A DNA stretch of 64,000 nt from Acanthosepion esculentum (lineage: Eukaryota > Mollusca > Cephalopoda > Sepiida > Sepiidae), in the NCBI GenBank assembly GCA_964036315.1, contig OZ038492.1, positions 36,263,618 to 36,327,617 on the forward strand, in the 5' to 3' direction. Numbering within the stretch: position 1 is the stretch's first letter; each line of letters begins with the position of its first letter. Below, piece by piece: positions 11,076-21,279 of this stretch. Both the position numbers and the translations under genes were made by a program. A model generated the notes under the pieces. It searched no databases and was not told where the DNA came from. It saw nothing but the letters and a program-made list of their open reading frames with translations.

Positions 11076-11459
11076 TAGATAGATCTTTGTTATTCTGGCT
11101 GATCTGGCAGCGAGTCTAGCTGGAAAACACTAAATATAAATTTCAGGATGGATTTTAGTAGAGATCATCTGCCTGTCGTATTTGAAGATTTTCTTACGAA
11201 GTCTATTGATGTATTTGTTTCTTGCTGGTTGGGTATGATTGAACCCTGGCAGCTGAGGCTTTTAAAATAGCGAAAATGCAAGGGAAGCTGGACTAGTTTT
11301 GTTCTCCGGTAGTTTGGAAGCCTTGGAACCAAGTATTGGAACTTGTTCTTGTGTACACTAAACTAATATTTGATGAAGGGTCCGATAATGTACAAAAAAC
11401 ACTTAATCTAAGAAGTAACAATGCATATCTCTTCATTTCCGAAAATGTTTGCAGGTCAT

Positions 11460-11553
11460 TGACTCTCTCTCTTTCTCTCTCTCTCTCTCTCTTTGCACGC
11501 ACAGACACAAACACGTACGCACACACAGAGGCACGAGCACACACACACATATA
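11460..11553. repeat. (CT)n and (CA)n microsatellites
   Basis: CT tract followed by an imperfect CA tract. Confidence 0.9.
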
Positions 11554-11651
11554 ATGTAACATTTTGAGCATCTACATAATGTTAACTTATTTTATAAACG
11601 GACTGTATAAACATAGATATTTCAAGTATCTCATCTTAAAAACATATATCA

Positions 11652-11655
<4 letters not shown>

Positions 11656-11720
<65 letters not shown>
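11656..11720. repeat. (TA)n microsatellite
   Basis: Pure TA tract. The ORF that crosses it and continues to 11963 shows no recognisable domain; its non-repetitive 75-residue tail is most likely spurious. Confidence 0.95.
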
Positions 11721-11722
<2 letters not shown>

Positions 11723-11964
11723 GAATGCGAATGTCAGTGTATCACACTTTTTCACTTAAAGGGACAGAACTCTGGAAGTTTCAATAGCACATGTTACAGA
11801 AATGCTGGATTTCCAAATTTTCAATACTGCGATTGTTTTCGGCGTTTTTTACGTGATTTTTTCGAAGAATTTTTTGATAACAATTTTCATAACTTGAAAT
11901 TAAATTTTCCAATAATCGAAGTTAATTGCGAAATCAGAGAAAGTCACCCATGTAATGAAAAATA

Positions 11965-12285
11965 ATTGTTTGTACGTAAAGTAAGGCACTATGGATATGA
12001 AATTGCCTTTAAATTAAGTGGCGACAGAAGAATTATCGTTGAACTTTAAAATATTAATGCAATTCTTAAATGCAGCGATCAATTTTGAGTTCTTCTGTAG
12101 TTTATTGTTGCCTATCGCATACGGTAGCAGTATGTTAGGACCAGATTGCAATCAAAAGAGCAAATGGTGAGAATATGAACAGATTTAGGGACTCTCAAAC
12201 TTTTGAACAAGCCGAAGGCTTAATCAAATGCGATCAGCGGGTGTAAGTTTAAATGCCGCCCGAAAGGGCGAATTTTGAGCTAGTT
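11965..12285. other. Unassigned sequence
   Basis: No recognisable family. A short GCCGCCCGAAAGGGCGAA stem-like string occurs near 12257. Confidence 0.35.
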
Positions 12286-12323
12286 TACATATATATACAT
12301 ATATATATAAACATATTATAATA

Positions 12324-12431
<108 letters not shown>

Positions 12432-12527
12432 AGGCATGAAATAATATATATCCGTATACATATACGTATTTATGGATACTTACACGCACAAAACACAAAT
12501 TGCACACACAAAACATATACACACACA

Positions 12528-12529
<2 letters not shown>

Positions 12530-12625
<96 letters not shown>
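12530..12625. repeat. (TA)n(TG)n microsatellite
   Basis: Same architecture as the tract 150 bp upstream. Confidence 0.95.
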
Positions 12626-12723
12626 ATCTACCCCCAAAATGTACTCCCTTCTTAACTAACATCAAACACAATATTTATTAACTTGCTAAAATTCAGTAAT
12701 TTTAATATGAAACTAATATGGGT

Positions 12724-12744
12724 ACGATTTTGGGACACCCCGTA
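12724..12744. repeat. Probable terminal inverted repeat of a Tc1-like remnant
   Basis: TTTTGGGACACCCCGTA matches the end type of the Tc1-like elements here. The complement begins TACGGGGTGTCCCAAAA; compare the ends at 16245 and 17024 and the start at 44100. No transposase is nearby, so it may be a solo end or MITE edge. Confidence 0.45.
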
Positions 12745-12859
12745 TACAATACACCTACACATATAGAAAGTGCTTGCACTTTTATATAACCAGCAGATAT
12801 GAACGTTTAGGAAATATAACGATCTAATATTACCTCTACTCTCCTTATCTCCCTTTCTC

Positions 12860-12871
12860 TATCTATGTGTG

Positions 12872-12912
<41 letters not shown>

Positions 12913-12945
12913 TTCTCTCTCTCTCTCTATATATATATATATAAA
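12860..12945. repeat. (GTCT)n(CT)n(TA)n microsatellite
   Basis: Three adjoining simple repeats. Confidence 0.93.
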
Positions 12946-12990
12946 GAACTGAAGAAAATTTAAATGAAACTTATATAAATGAACGATTGC

Positions 12991-12993
<3 letters not shown>

Positions 12994-13046
<53 letters not shown>
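12994..13046. repeat. (TA)n microsatellite
   Basis: Followed by CTACGTTCTTTTTATAATTA and ATTGTCGGACTTTGTTCATT, a diverged piece of the SINE tail seen at 43571-43750. Confidence 0.93.
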
Positions 13047-13048
<2 letters not shown>

Positions 13049-13105
13049 TCTACGTTCTTTTTATAATTATTTTTTAAATAATTGTCGGACTTTGTTCATT
13101 TCATA

Positions 13106-13107
<2 letters not shown>

Positions 13108-13146
<39 letters not shown>
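13108..13146. repeat. (TA)n microsatellite
   Basis: Pure TA tract. Confidence 0.93.
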
Positions 13147-13147
<1 letters not shown>

Positions 13148-13193
13148 TCACAAACACAAACATATCTATGTATTTGCCCTTGAGTGAGACCCA

Positions 13194-13195
<2 letters not shown>

Positions 13196-13266
<71 letters not shown>

Positions 13267-13275
13267 ATGTGTGTT

Positions 13276-13320
<45 letters not shown>
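13196..13320. repeat. (TA)n(TG)n(TA)n microsatellite
   Basis: Two TA tracts separated by an interrupted TG tract. Confidence 0.95.
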
Positions 13321-13326
<6 letters not shown>

Positions 13327-13329
13327 AAT

Positions 13330-13774
13330 AAGAAAACGTTTAATGATTGATGGGAATTTATTGGCTATTGACTTTTTACGAAATGAATTTTGCCTCAATA
13401 CACATATCGCCATTGTTTTAATATTTTCATTCATGCCTTTTATTATCCCTTGATATTTTTAAATGTCTTTCGCCTCTTCGAAATGTACATTGTTGTAACA
13501 ACATTTCCTTCCACCTTGTTTCTTTACTCTAAACTCTACGAATAAAGAGGAATTCAATCGTCAAATTTTCACCCGCGTACAGATGTACAAGAGAGTGCTA
13601 AACATTTCTGACGTCATGCTGAACATTTCTAAGAAGCCGTTTCGTCTCGCACCACCGACAAATCTGGGATTTGTTCTGATTTTGGACAATGGGTCGAGAA
13701 AATGAATTTTTAATAACGCTTCAAATAATGCTACACGAAGAAAAATAGATCAGACCAAATGTCAGTTTTACAGT

Positions 13775-13778
<4 letters not shown>
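13330..13778. other. Unassigned sequence
   Basis: No domain or repeat family recognised. Confidence 0.35.

Positions 13779-13839
<61 letters not shown>
13779..13839. repeat. (ATT)n microsatellite
   Basis: About twenty ATT units, the only long trinucleotide array in the window. Confidence 0.96.
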
Positions 13840-13959
13840 AATACATAACATTAAAACATAAAACAATAATAATAATGAAAATTATAAATAAAATAACAAA
13901 AACAATAACACAAAAACGTTGTATAAAATAAATATAAATTAAAAATTAAAAAAAAAATA

Positions 13960-14170
13960 CTCCCAGCATGCAACAAAGACTGTTCCTGCCGTAAATACGG
14001 ACATCCCACAAAAAGTCCTTAAATTCAACCTCTTCACCGTGAACCTTGGTACGGGCAACAATTGTTCGACTTCTCTCTGTGATATAGCTTGTAATACTAC
14101 GGAGTAATTTCTCCCTTTTATCACATATATGATAAAACAATTTTAACCTTAACATACACAAAAAATATAA
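13960..14170 (-). repeat. Possible interspersed repeat of unknown class
   Basis: Two overlapping minus-strand frames stay open for 60-70 codons (ERSRTIVARTKVHGEEVEF in one) next to an A-rich stretch and the (ATT)n. The layout resembles a retroposon with an A-rich tail. I do not recognise the family. Confidence 0.25.
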
Positions 14171-14521
14171 ATGAATTGTACGAAATTAACATACGATTTA
14201 ACATGCTTTTCCTATTATCTCCTGTCAAGTATATTTTTATCTCCCTGAACACGAGGCTAATTTCTGCTGCAATGATGTGAGTGAAACAACAACAACATTT
14301 TGTGGACCGCCGAGGTATATAAGAAAAACAACCTATTCACCCACAACATGCAGTTTATGAAATATGGAATCAGGGACAAATGATTATTAGACTGGAAAGA
14401 ATGTCCTGACGCATTTTTATGAGATCTCATTGAGTATATACTTTTTTTTTTTACTTACATTCATTTTTGCGTTCTAATGTTTTTCACTTTGACTTTACTT
14501 GGCAGTCACTCGCTGTCCCTT

Positions 14522-14522
<1 letters not shown>

Positions 14523-14574
<52 letters not shown>
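14523..14574. repeat. (CA)n microsatellite
   Basis: About 50 bp of pure CA. Confidence 0.96.
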
Positions 14575-14577
<3 letters not shown>

Positions 14578-14784
14578 TACACAAACAAGAGCACACATAC
14601 ACACAAGCGCTTATACAAGCGTATATAATGTAAACATTTTGAGCACTCACTCTATAAAGTAACGTGTTTTATACTCGCACTGTATAGAACTACATATATA
14701 TGAAATGTGACATTTCAAGTGTATCACATAAAAACATATATCAAATATTATATAATATGTATACACACATTATATATATATATA

Positions 14785-15305
14785 TTCGAATCTCACCATG
14801 TTTGATTTGTCAGGAAGGAGACTTCCTGATATCGGAATGGATCGATCCCAGCGTCGGCACCTTTGCAAAGTGACTGAAAACCTTGTGATTGAAATAGGGT
14901 AGACGGTACAGTTGGGTGGCGTGGATAGCTATACTAGAACAAAGCCACAAGTCATCGTGGCCGAGGGCTTGAGCGTGGTGGCCTTTTTAGGCAACACACT
15001 CTCTTCCAGGAACTGTAACTCAGGTCTGCTCAGCATAGTAGCAGTATAAAGCACAGGGGGGGCTCAGTGGGTTTTGAACAAACACCAATGTGCCTAAGCA
15101 AGAGTCTGTAATAAGGATTGGCTAGCCGTCCTACTAGACGGGTATCCTCGACAGAGTTCATGGTCAATGCACTGTTGATTTTGTTTGGGGGTTTGCTATT
15201 TACCCATAGCTGGGACTCTAACAGGTGCTACCACCACAGTTCTCAGAAATTTGTACTCAGCTTAACAAACTCGTTTATTTGAAACAACAAGATTGCAAAT
15301 ACACT
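14785..15305. repeat. Interspersed repeat of unknown class
   Basis: Two parts recur elsewhere. CCCATAGCTGGGACTCTAAC (15203-15222, continuing CAGGTGCTAC) matches 35909-35938. TTCTCAGAAATTTGTACTCA (15240-15259, continuing through GATTGCAAAT) matches 51384-51440. No coding potential is visible. Confidence 0.5.
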
Positions 15306-15309
15306 TAGC

Positions 15310-15975
15310 ACACTAGATGATAAAACACGATGCAGGCAGGTGTTAATGACAATTGTTTCCAAAAGGTATTATTTTTATTTTAGGAATATTTGTTCTTTGT
15401 GCATATGCGTAATGAAATCAGTAGAGTTGCTTTCGGGTGAGACTGAAACACGAAAATGGGATGCAGATGTGAAAATGACACCAGGAGAATGACAGGAATT
15501 GTTTGGCCATTCTGGTGGTTCTGATGAAATTTGATTTTAAAAATATTTAAATTTAGAACAGATTTTTCTCTCTTGATAATGTTTTCATAATTTTTTATAT
15601 AAACTTTTATCTCTTCATTGTTAATAAAAGACAATATTTTTTTCTCATTTCCAGGTTTATTAAGATATAGAAATATAATAAAGTCATATGAAACTGAAAA
15701 AATATGATAGATTAATTAACACCTTAAAATGTATTACCAGGTATGTCTTTCTCCGAAGATTCGGAAATAAGTTTTGAAAGGGAAATTATGAACATTATAA
15801 GTAATGGATAAAAATCCTATTTTTCAATATCGTCAATAATTAAATATTTCAGTGAAATATATGTAGGGCATTGAGATTTAAATGGTTAATATGATATAAC
15901 TTTTTAAATAGATTTTACATAGGGATGGCTGTATTAAGGGGTAGTATTATAATCAAGGATAAAATCTATTCCTTT
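15310..15975. other. Unassigned AT-rich sequence
   Basis: No recognisable gene or repeat. Confidence 0.35.
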
Positions 15976-16310
15976 TTTTGGCTTCAGAAACACGGGCTCG
16001 TATTAGTTTCATGTCGTATTCATTCACCAGAAAACAGGCTATTTTAAAAGACATTGCCTTTCTTCATTCGATGTTATGTGTTTGTGTGTGCATGCGTACG
16101 TTTATATGTATGTTCTTTGTATTTCTGTATATATGTTTTCCTGGACAGTTGTTCAATTCCATTGTGGCTAAGAGAATAAAAAAATATATATTTATATATA
16201 TGATATATGTATATATTCATTCCATATATATATATATATATATATGGTGTCCCACAATAATATATACATTTTTAAGTATTAATAGTTAATAATACATTTT
16301 TTTTATATGG

Positions 16311-16545
16311 ATGAAAATATGCAAACCAGATGTTATTGGAAGAAGAGGGACATTTGAATACCCACCAAGATCACCAGATTTGACACCCTTGGATTTCTTT
16401 TTGTGGGGCTTTCTAAAAGACAAAGTATACAGCAGGAAACCTGAAATAATTGCTGACACGAGAATTGCAGTTGAAGAAGAATGTGCACAAATTCCAGAGG
16501 AAATGATACTGGACGTTTGTAGGTCTAATTTTTTTTTAAGCGTCT
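16311..16545 (+). pseudogene. Tc1/IS630-type transposase, C-terminal part
   Basis: The frame contains EYPPRSPDLTPLDFFLWG followed by KDKVYSRKP. This is the highly conserved block that holds the third catalytic aspartate of the DUF4817-associated, insect Tc3-like transposases. The first two catalytic residues are lost by deletion. Translation then runs into antisense LINE sequence (from about SVSPQARLEA), so the apparent 135-residue ORF is a chimaera and its C-terminal 60 residues are not transposase. Confidence 0.75.
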
Positions 16546-16780
16546 CACCCCAAGCAAGGCTGGAGGCCACTATTACCCAAGGGGTTATAGAAGGGTTGGA
16601 GGAAGAGCAGATAGGAGTGGTAAAGGAGAGGATGTGGAGAAAGAGAAAGACAGTGGATCGATCAAGGCAAGGGGGTTACAGAAGATTTGGAGCGAGAGCA
16701 GATAGGAATGACAGGTGAAGAATGGAAGTAGATAGATCAAGGCAACTGGAGATGTCGATTGACGTTACACTTAAATAAGA
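16535..16780 (-). mobile_element. 5'-truncated LINE copy (tail of the 18.8-kb family)
   Basis: The minus strand repeats the 3' UTR of the LINE at 18785-21045: the end of the coding region (GACATCTCCAGTTGCC), the CTCTTCTCC-type pyrimidine-rich UTR, and the CCTTGCTTGGGGTGAGACG end. It finishes in an A-run (complement of TTTTTTTTTAAGC), consistent with target-primed retrotransposition. It is inserted antisense into the Tc1-like transposase. Confidence 0.75.
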
Positions 16781-17029
16781 TAGGAAAAGTGTATTGAACA
16801 GAATGGCAACTAGCTTGAGCACTTGATTATATGAACATTCTGCCATTGTCCCAAGTAGCTTTTATCTTATTAAGGTTAATTTTCTGTTTTTCGTATATTT
16901 TACTCTCAAATTCTTTAAATGTGTATACTTTCCCTTGTATTAATCTTATTTATAAGTCAAAATACACAAATTGAATAAATTATACCGATTCAAAGAGTGT
17001 GTACATTATTTTGGAACACTCTGTATATA

Positions 17030-17850
17030 TAATCCAGTTCGCCTCAAGCAAGGCAGTAAAGCCACTAAGACACAAGCGGTGGAAGAAATAGAAAGAGGAA
17101 ACATTACTAAGGAACGAGAAAAAAAGAAGAGTAATCAGGAGGGCAGTTGATATCGATTAGCATTGCATTTACATTTTTGAACTTTAAAGTTGACTGGAAA
17201 GCATGAAGCCGGAAAAGAGTTCCAGAAAAGAGAAGTGTGATTGAAGATATTTTTAGCATAGAACTTACGGTTACATCTAGACAGCTTAACTGTAAATTGA
17301 TGAGATCTCAACGCCAGTCTAGACCTCTGCTCAAATTAATAAAATCTAGCCGCCTTAGCTAGGAAGAGCTCATCCGAACAATTATCATGAAAGTATTTAT
17401 AGAAAAGACACAGAAGTATGAAGGCGGAAGAGAGTTCCAAGAGTCAAGTGCGAGAAAAGAAACTGTTAGCATAGAACTACCGTTTGCATTAAGCTAATTA
17501 AACTGTAAATTGGTGAGTCTTCGTCACCAGCCTAGTATTGCGCTTAAATTCAAAAAGGCGTGTTACCATAGCGAATAACTCATGCAAACAATTACTATGA
17601 AAGTATTTATTGGTAAGACGTAGTGTGAAAATTGACTGAAGCGGAGTCACCAGATCATACTTATTAATATTATTGTTTTCTTTTGTATTCTATCAAGGAG
17701 CTCTAGCTGAATAGCAGGAGAACAGGATCCAATGTGTTGAACATTTACTAAGCATTCTGGAGAGAAAAAATGTCCAGCACGACACAGTGAACGAACTTCC
17801 TTAGCAATTGACCTAGCATTGAATTCAATATAGGCTTTCCATTTCATGTC
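17030..17850 (-). pseudogene. LINE RT C-terminal fragment with internal duplication
   Basis: Minus-strand ORF 17647-17847 (KEVRSLCRAGHFFSPE, then IQLELLDRIQKKT) aligns with the segment after the RT palm of the 18.8-kb LINE (SLCRARKFFSPES, LDKIQRGIGN). Downstream, the FYKYFHGNCSEEL-like part appears twice: 17200-17400 and 17400-17620 are diverged direct repeats. The 3' end near 17035 keeps the GCCTTGCTTGAGGCGAA end. All frames are broken. Confidence 0.65.
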
Positions 17851-17861
17851 AGCCGATAAAG

Positions 17862-17915
<54 letters not shown>
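17862..17915. repeat. (TA)n microsatellite
   Basis: Pure TA tract at the 5' edge of the LINE fragment. Confidence 0.95.
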
Positions 17916-17920
<5 letters not shown>

Positions 17921-17939
17921 CAATCTATATATATATTAT

Positions 17940-18113
17940 TTACATATAATATATGCGCGATACTTATTGGAAAGCGCTCAATATCAGTAATAGAGCTAAC
18001 ATATTTAGTTGTGCTGATGTGAGTTTGTGACCCTGGGTTTCACGCCCTTTGCTATCGTCAGACAAGACGTGAAGGACGTGAAACCCAGGGTCACAAACTT
18101 ACATCAACGCTAC

Positions 18114-18115
<2 letters not shown>
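17940..18115. mobile_element. Foldback element H7, hammerhead-like
   Basis: A leader (GCGCTCAATATCAG, TAATAGAGC, 17974-17996) is shared with the H6 foldbacks at 59540-59562 and elsewhere. It is followed by a near-perfect hairpin. The left arm around 18021-18055 (GTGACCCTGGGTTTCACG) pairs with the right arm around 18078-18105. It ends in (CA)n(TA)n. It has no coding capacity. Confidence 0.75.
18025..18065 (-). ncRNA. Candidate hammerhead ribozyme (41 nt)
   Basis: Minus-strand order: TTGT (stem I), CTGACGA (matches the invariant CUGANGA), TAGCAAAGGGCGT (short stem II), GAAA, CCCAGGGTC, then ACAA (stem I partner). Stem I forms 4 pairs. Stem III is ACC/GGT with loop CAG. The predicted cleavage triplet is GTC. 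Stem II pairs G-C and C-G, with a weaker A/G position and a T/T step next to the core. The core residues match the hammerhead consensus. Activity is untested. Confidence 0.5.
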
Positions 18116-18178
<63 letters not shown>

Positions 18179-18179
18179 G

Positions 18180-18208
<29 letters not shown>
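18116..18208. repeat. (CA)n and (TA)n microsatellites
   Basis: About 55 bp CA and about 28 bp TA. Confidence 0.95.
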
Positions 18209-18219
<11 letters not shown>

Positions 18220-18229
18220 CTTATTGCAT

Positions 18230-18723
18230 TTAGGCAGCAAATGTTCTTTAAGTCAAATACTATTAAAAACGACGATTCAATTTTGTGTCAGTTAATTTTA
18301 GTGATCACCTTTTTCTAAGTAATGAATAATCCTTCTTATACACAGAGGAAATTCTGTCGGAAATTTATTTCAGATCAAACGCACGAGAAATATAGGACAA
18401 GCTTTCCACATTCATAAGTTTTCATCAGTGTAGCTAGAGACATATGTTAAGTCGTTTAACTAACGGCGATTGTAAGCGAAGAGATGTAAGCGACCTCACT
18501 GCTCGGTTACGACACATTCCTATTGATTTACGTCACAACTGATACTCATCATCGTCAACACTGATGATGACTTTAGAAATTCGAAAGCTCGGCCTACATT
18601 TTCTGTCCTTCCTTCTAAAATTAACTTCGGACACTTTTTGGCGGAATTTCCACCTTGTCTGAAAAGGATTATATGCTACTTTGAAAAGTCGATCATTAAA
18701 ATTAATCGACATTAAATATCTGA

Positions 18724-18725
<2 letters not shown>
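18230..18725. other. Mostly unassigned; contains a decayed hammerhead-like motif
   Basis: At 18561-18592 the plus strand has CTGATGA, then TGACTTTAGAAATTC, then GAAAGCTC. This resembles the hammerhead cores found in PLE terminal repeats, but the flanking stem I does not pair. The rest is unassigned. Confidence 0.35.
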
Positions 18726-18726
<1 letters not shown>

Positions 18727-18771
<45 letters not shown>

Positions 18772-18784
18772 ATATATATATAGA
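18727..18784. repeat. (TA)n microsatellite
   Basis: TA tract with one GATATA interruption at the 5' junction of the LINE. Confidence 0.95.
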
Positions 18785-20835
18785 TCTGGGATGCTGTATT
18801 TAAGTTCCCCACTCATGATTGTGCTTCTGAGTTCTCTTCCTGTATTAAAGCCGGTATCGAAGCTTTCATCCCCTCCAGGAAATTCAAGGTCAAACCTCGC
18901 TCCCCGCTGGTTCACAGCTGCGTGCTCAGCCACCATTGCCCATAGGAACCACTTCTTCCACCGTTTTCGAAGTGATATATCCGACTCCAATAGACGTCTA
19001 TTTACCTCTGCCCGCAACGAGTGTAAGCGTATCCTCGACGATGCCAAGTCACTATTTGCTGCTCGGATGAGGGAACGTATTGCATCCCGCAAATTTGGCT
19101 CCAGAGATTATTGGCGCCTCTGCAAGAGCGTCCTGAACAATAACAAACCCTCCATTCCTCCCCTGTTCAATCAGTTTGAGGTCCTGACCACCTCTGCTGA
19201 CAAGGCCGAATGCTTCGCTCGAAAGTTTTCTTCCAATTCTACGCTAGATTCTTCCGGGGTACCCTTGCCCGATTTCCCTCCCAGAACTGAGGCCCTCCTG
19301 GATGGTTTGCACATAACTCCGTCGTCGGTATTGGGCATTATTTCTAACTTAGATCACCACAAGGCTACTGGTGGTGACGGAATACCAGCCATTGTCCTGA
19401 AGAAATGCGCACCTGAACTGGCGCCTGCCCTCTCTAAATTGTACAACGCTGCCTCAAGGAGTCCTGTTTTCCTGACTGCTGGAAGACCTCAACCATTGTC
19501 CCTGTCTTTAAGAACTCTGGTGACCCCTCCGACCCTTCCAATTACCGTCCTATCAGTCTCCTACTCCTCTTCGGCAAAGTCTTCGAGGCCATTATCAACG
19601 CCGAAGTGATTAATCACCTGATATCCCACGATCTTCTCTCAGACAAGCAGTATGGTTTCCGCTTTGCCCGATCTACTGCCGATGTGCTTACGGCCATCAC
19701 TGAATTTTTCTGCCAAGCTATCCACAACAACGGTGAAGCTCGTGCCGTGGCCCTTGACATCTCCAAAGCATTCGATAGAGTCTGGCATGCCGGCCTTCTC
19801 CGCAAGCTCCGGGGTTATGGTATCACATGTCGATTGTTTGACCTAATACAATCATTCCTGTCAAACCGGGATTTCAAGGTTGTTCTTAGTGGTTTCATCT
19901 CCAGATCCTATCCCGCTAACGCAGGTGTTCCTCAAGGCTCCATCCTAGACCATACTCTGTTCCTAATATTTATAAACGACCTTCCTGACGCCATAGACTC
20001 CCAAGTTGACATCTACGCTGACGACACCACTATTTACTCTTGCCTCAAACACAAATCTAGTGAGGCGGTCAAAGCTAACCTGGCAGCTCAAATTGAAAAG
20101 GACCTCCAATCGGTTGTGATCTGGGGTGAGAAATGGATGGTTAACTTTAACGCCTCTAAAACAAAACTGCTCTCTATCAACCACCACAAGGATCCATCCC
20201 TGCATCCCATTAGTATGTCTGATGACCAACTTCTCGAGAGCTCCTCCCTGCGGCTGCTCGGTCTCACGCTGTCTGCTGATCTGAGATAGAACAAATACAT
20301 CGAGTCAGTTGCATCAGCCACCGCTAAGAAAGTTGGTTCTCTGTGCCGAGCCAGGAAATTTTTCTCCCCAGAATCGATCCTTCAAGTTTATAAATCGACC
20401 ATTCGCCCTTGCATGGAGTATTGCTGCCATATATGGTCTGGGGCCCCTGCTGTTTGCTTCGGGGTTCTTGATAAGATCCAGAGAGGGATAGGCAACGTGA
20501 TTGGCCCTGATCTGTCATCTCGTCTGCAGTCGCTCTCTCACAGACGCGATGTTGCCTCGCTCTGCCTTTTTTACAAGTACTTCCACGGTAATTGCTCTGA
20601 GGAGCTGCGTTCGCTTGTCCCCAGGCCTCGTGAATTTAAACGCCCCACCAGGCTGGCATCCCGCTCCCACCCCTACACCGTGGAAACTGTTAGATGTAGA
20701 CGTCTCTTCTACTCCAATAGCTTCATGTCTCGCACATCTCGTCTATGGAACTCCCTTCCCTATTACTGTTTCCCTGATAAATACAATCTCCAACGGTTTA
20801 AGTGTAGCGTGAATCGACATCTCCAGTTGCCTTGA
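18785..20835 (+). pseudogene. CR1/Jockey-like LINE reverse transcriptase, nearly complete
   Basis: Three ORF pieces form one RT. Piece 1 (18767-19609) carries an N-terminal region with HHKATGGDGIPAIVLK. Piece 2 (19606-20289) has FDRVWHAGLL, GVPQGSIL and the catalytic YADDTTIY (about 20014). Piece 3 (to 20835) carries the tail GSLCRARKFFSPES to RHLQLP. Only two lesions are evident: a frameshift near 19455-19462 and a nonsense change at 20287-20289 (TAG where relatives have TGG). No endonuclease domain is present upstream, where the element is replaced by (TA)n, so it is 5'-truncated. Relatives: 16535, 17030, 25095, 44515 and 52790. Confidence 0.85.
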
Positions 20836-21042
20836 TCTATACACTTCTCTTCTCCACATCCTTTCATCTCTCATTCCTATCTGCTCTCGCTCCAAATCTT
20901 CTGTAACCCCCTTGCCTTGATCGACCCACTGTCTTTCTCTTTCTCCACATCCCCTCCCTTGCCACTCCTATCTGCTCTTCCTCCAACCACCTCTTTAACC
21001 CCTTGCGTGATAGTGGCCCCCGGCCTTGCTTGGGGTGATATG

Positions 21043-21045
<3 letters not shown>
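20836..21045 (+). other. LINE 3' untranslated region
   Basis: A pyrimidine-rich UTR with two related CTCCACATCC...CTATCTGCTC blocks ends at CCTTGCTTGGGGTGATATGA. The same end, with variations, is found antisense at 16545 and 44520. The element terminates in (TA)n rather than an A-run here. Confidence 0.75.
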
Positions 21046-21117
<72 letters not shown>

Positions 21118-21130
21118 TATATCTGATATA
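21046..21130. repeat. (TA)n microsatellite
   Basis: TA tract directly at the LINE 3' end. Confidence 0.95.
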
Positions 21131-21169
21131 TATATACATATACATATATACACACGCACGCACACCTAC

Positions 21170-21270
21170 CTCGAGGCGGTGTAATGGTTAGCAAGTATGT
21201 CTCCCTAGAACAATTACGACTTCGTAGTGAGTTTAATCCTCGGGGGTGTCCTCTACTTTCGGCCATGGCT
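21170..21270 (+). mobile_element. tRNA-like SINE head
   Basis: GGCGGTGTAATGGTTAGCAA resembles a tRNA 5' half with A box. GAGTTTAATCCT about 45 bp later sits at the B-box position but has lost the central C. It resembles the tRNA part of the composite at 37686-37755. Confidence 0.5.
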
Positions 21271-21279
21271 ACGCTTGGA

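Larger units (their letters stand above)
16245..17024 (+). mobile_element. Tc1-like DNA transposon remnant with TIRs and a nested LINE
   Basis: The left end GGTGTCCCACAATAATATAT (16246-16265) is an imperfect inverted match to the right end at 17002-17024 (complement begins ACAGAGTGTTCCAAAATAAT). Both ends abut TA dinucleotides, as expected for Tc1/mariner insertion. Inside are the 3' part of a transposase (16311-16545), an antisense LINE tail, and a non-coding right arm. The 5' half of the transposase gene is deleted. Confidence 0.6.

Noticed and set aside
11564..11965. 133-codon ORF crossing (TA)n with a Phe/Asn-rich C-terminal tail
   Set aside because: Half is microsatellite, the rest has no recognisable motif, and no sign of selection can be judged from one copy.
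20877..21266. Minus-strand 129-codon ORF over the LINE 3' end
   Set aside because: It reads antisense through the LINE UTR and (TA)n. Similarity to 16545-16718 is due to the shared UTR, not a conserved protein.
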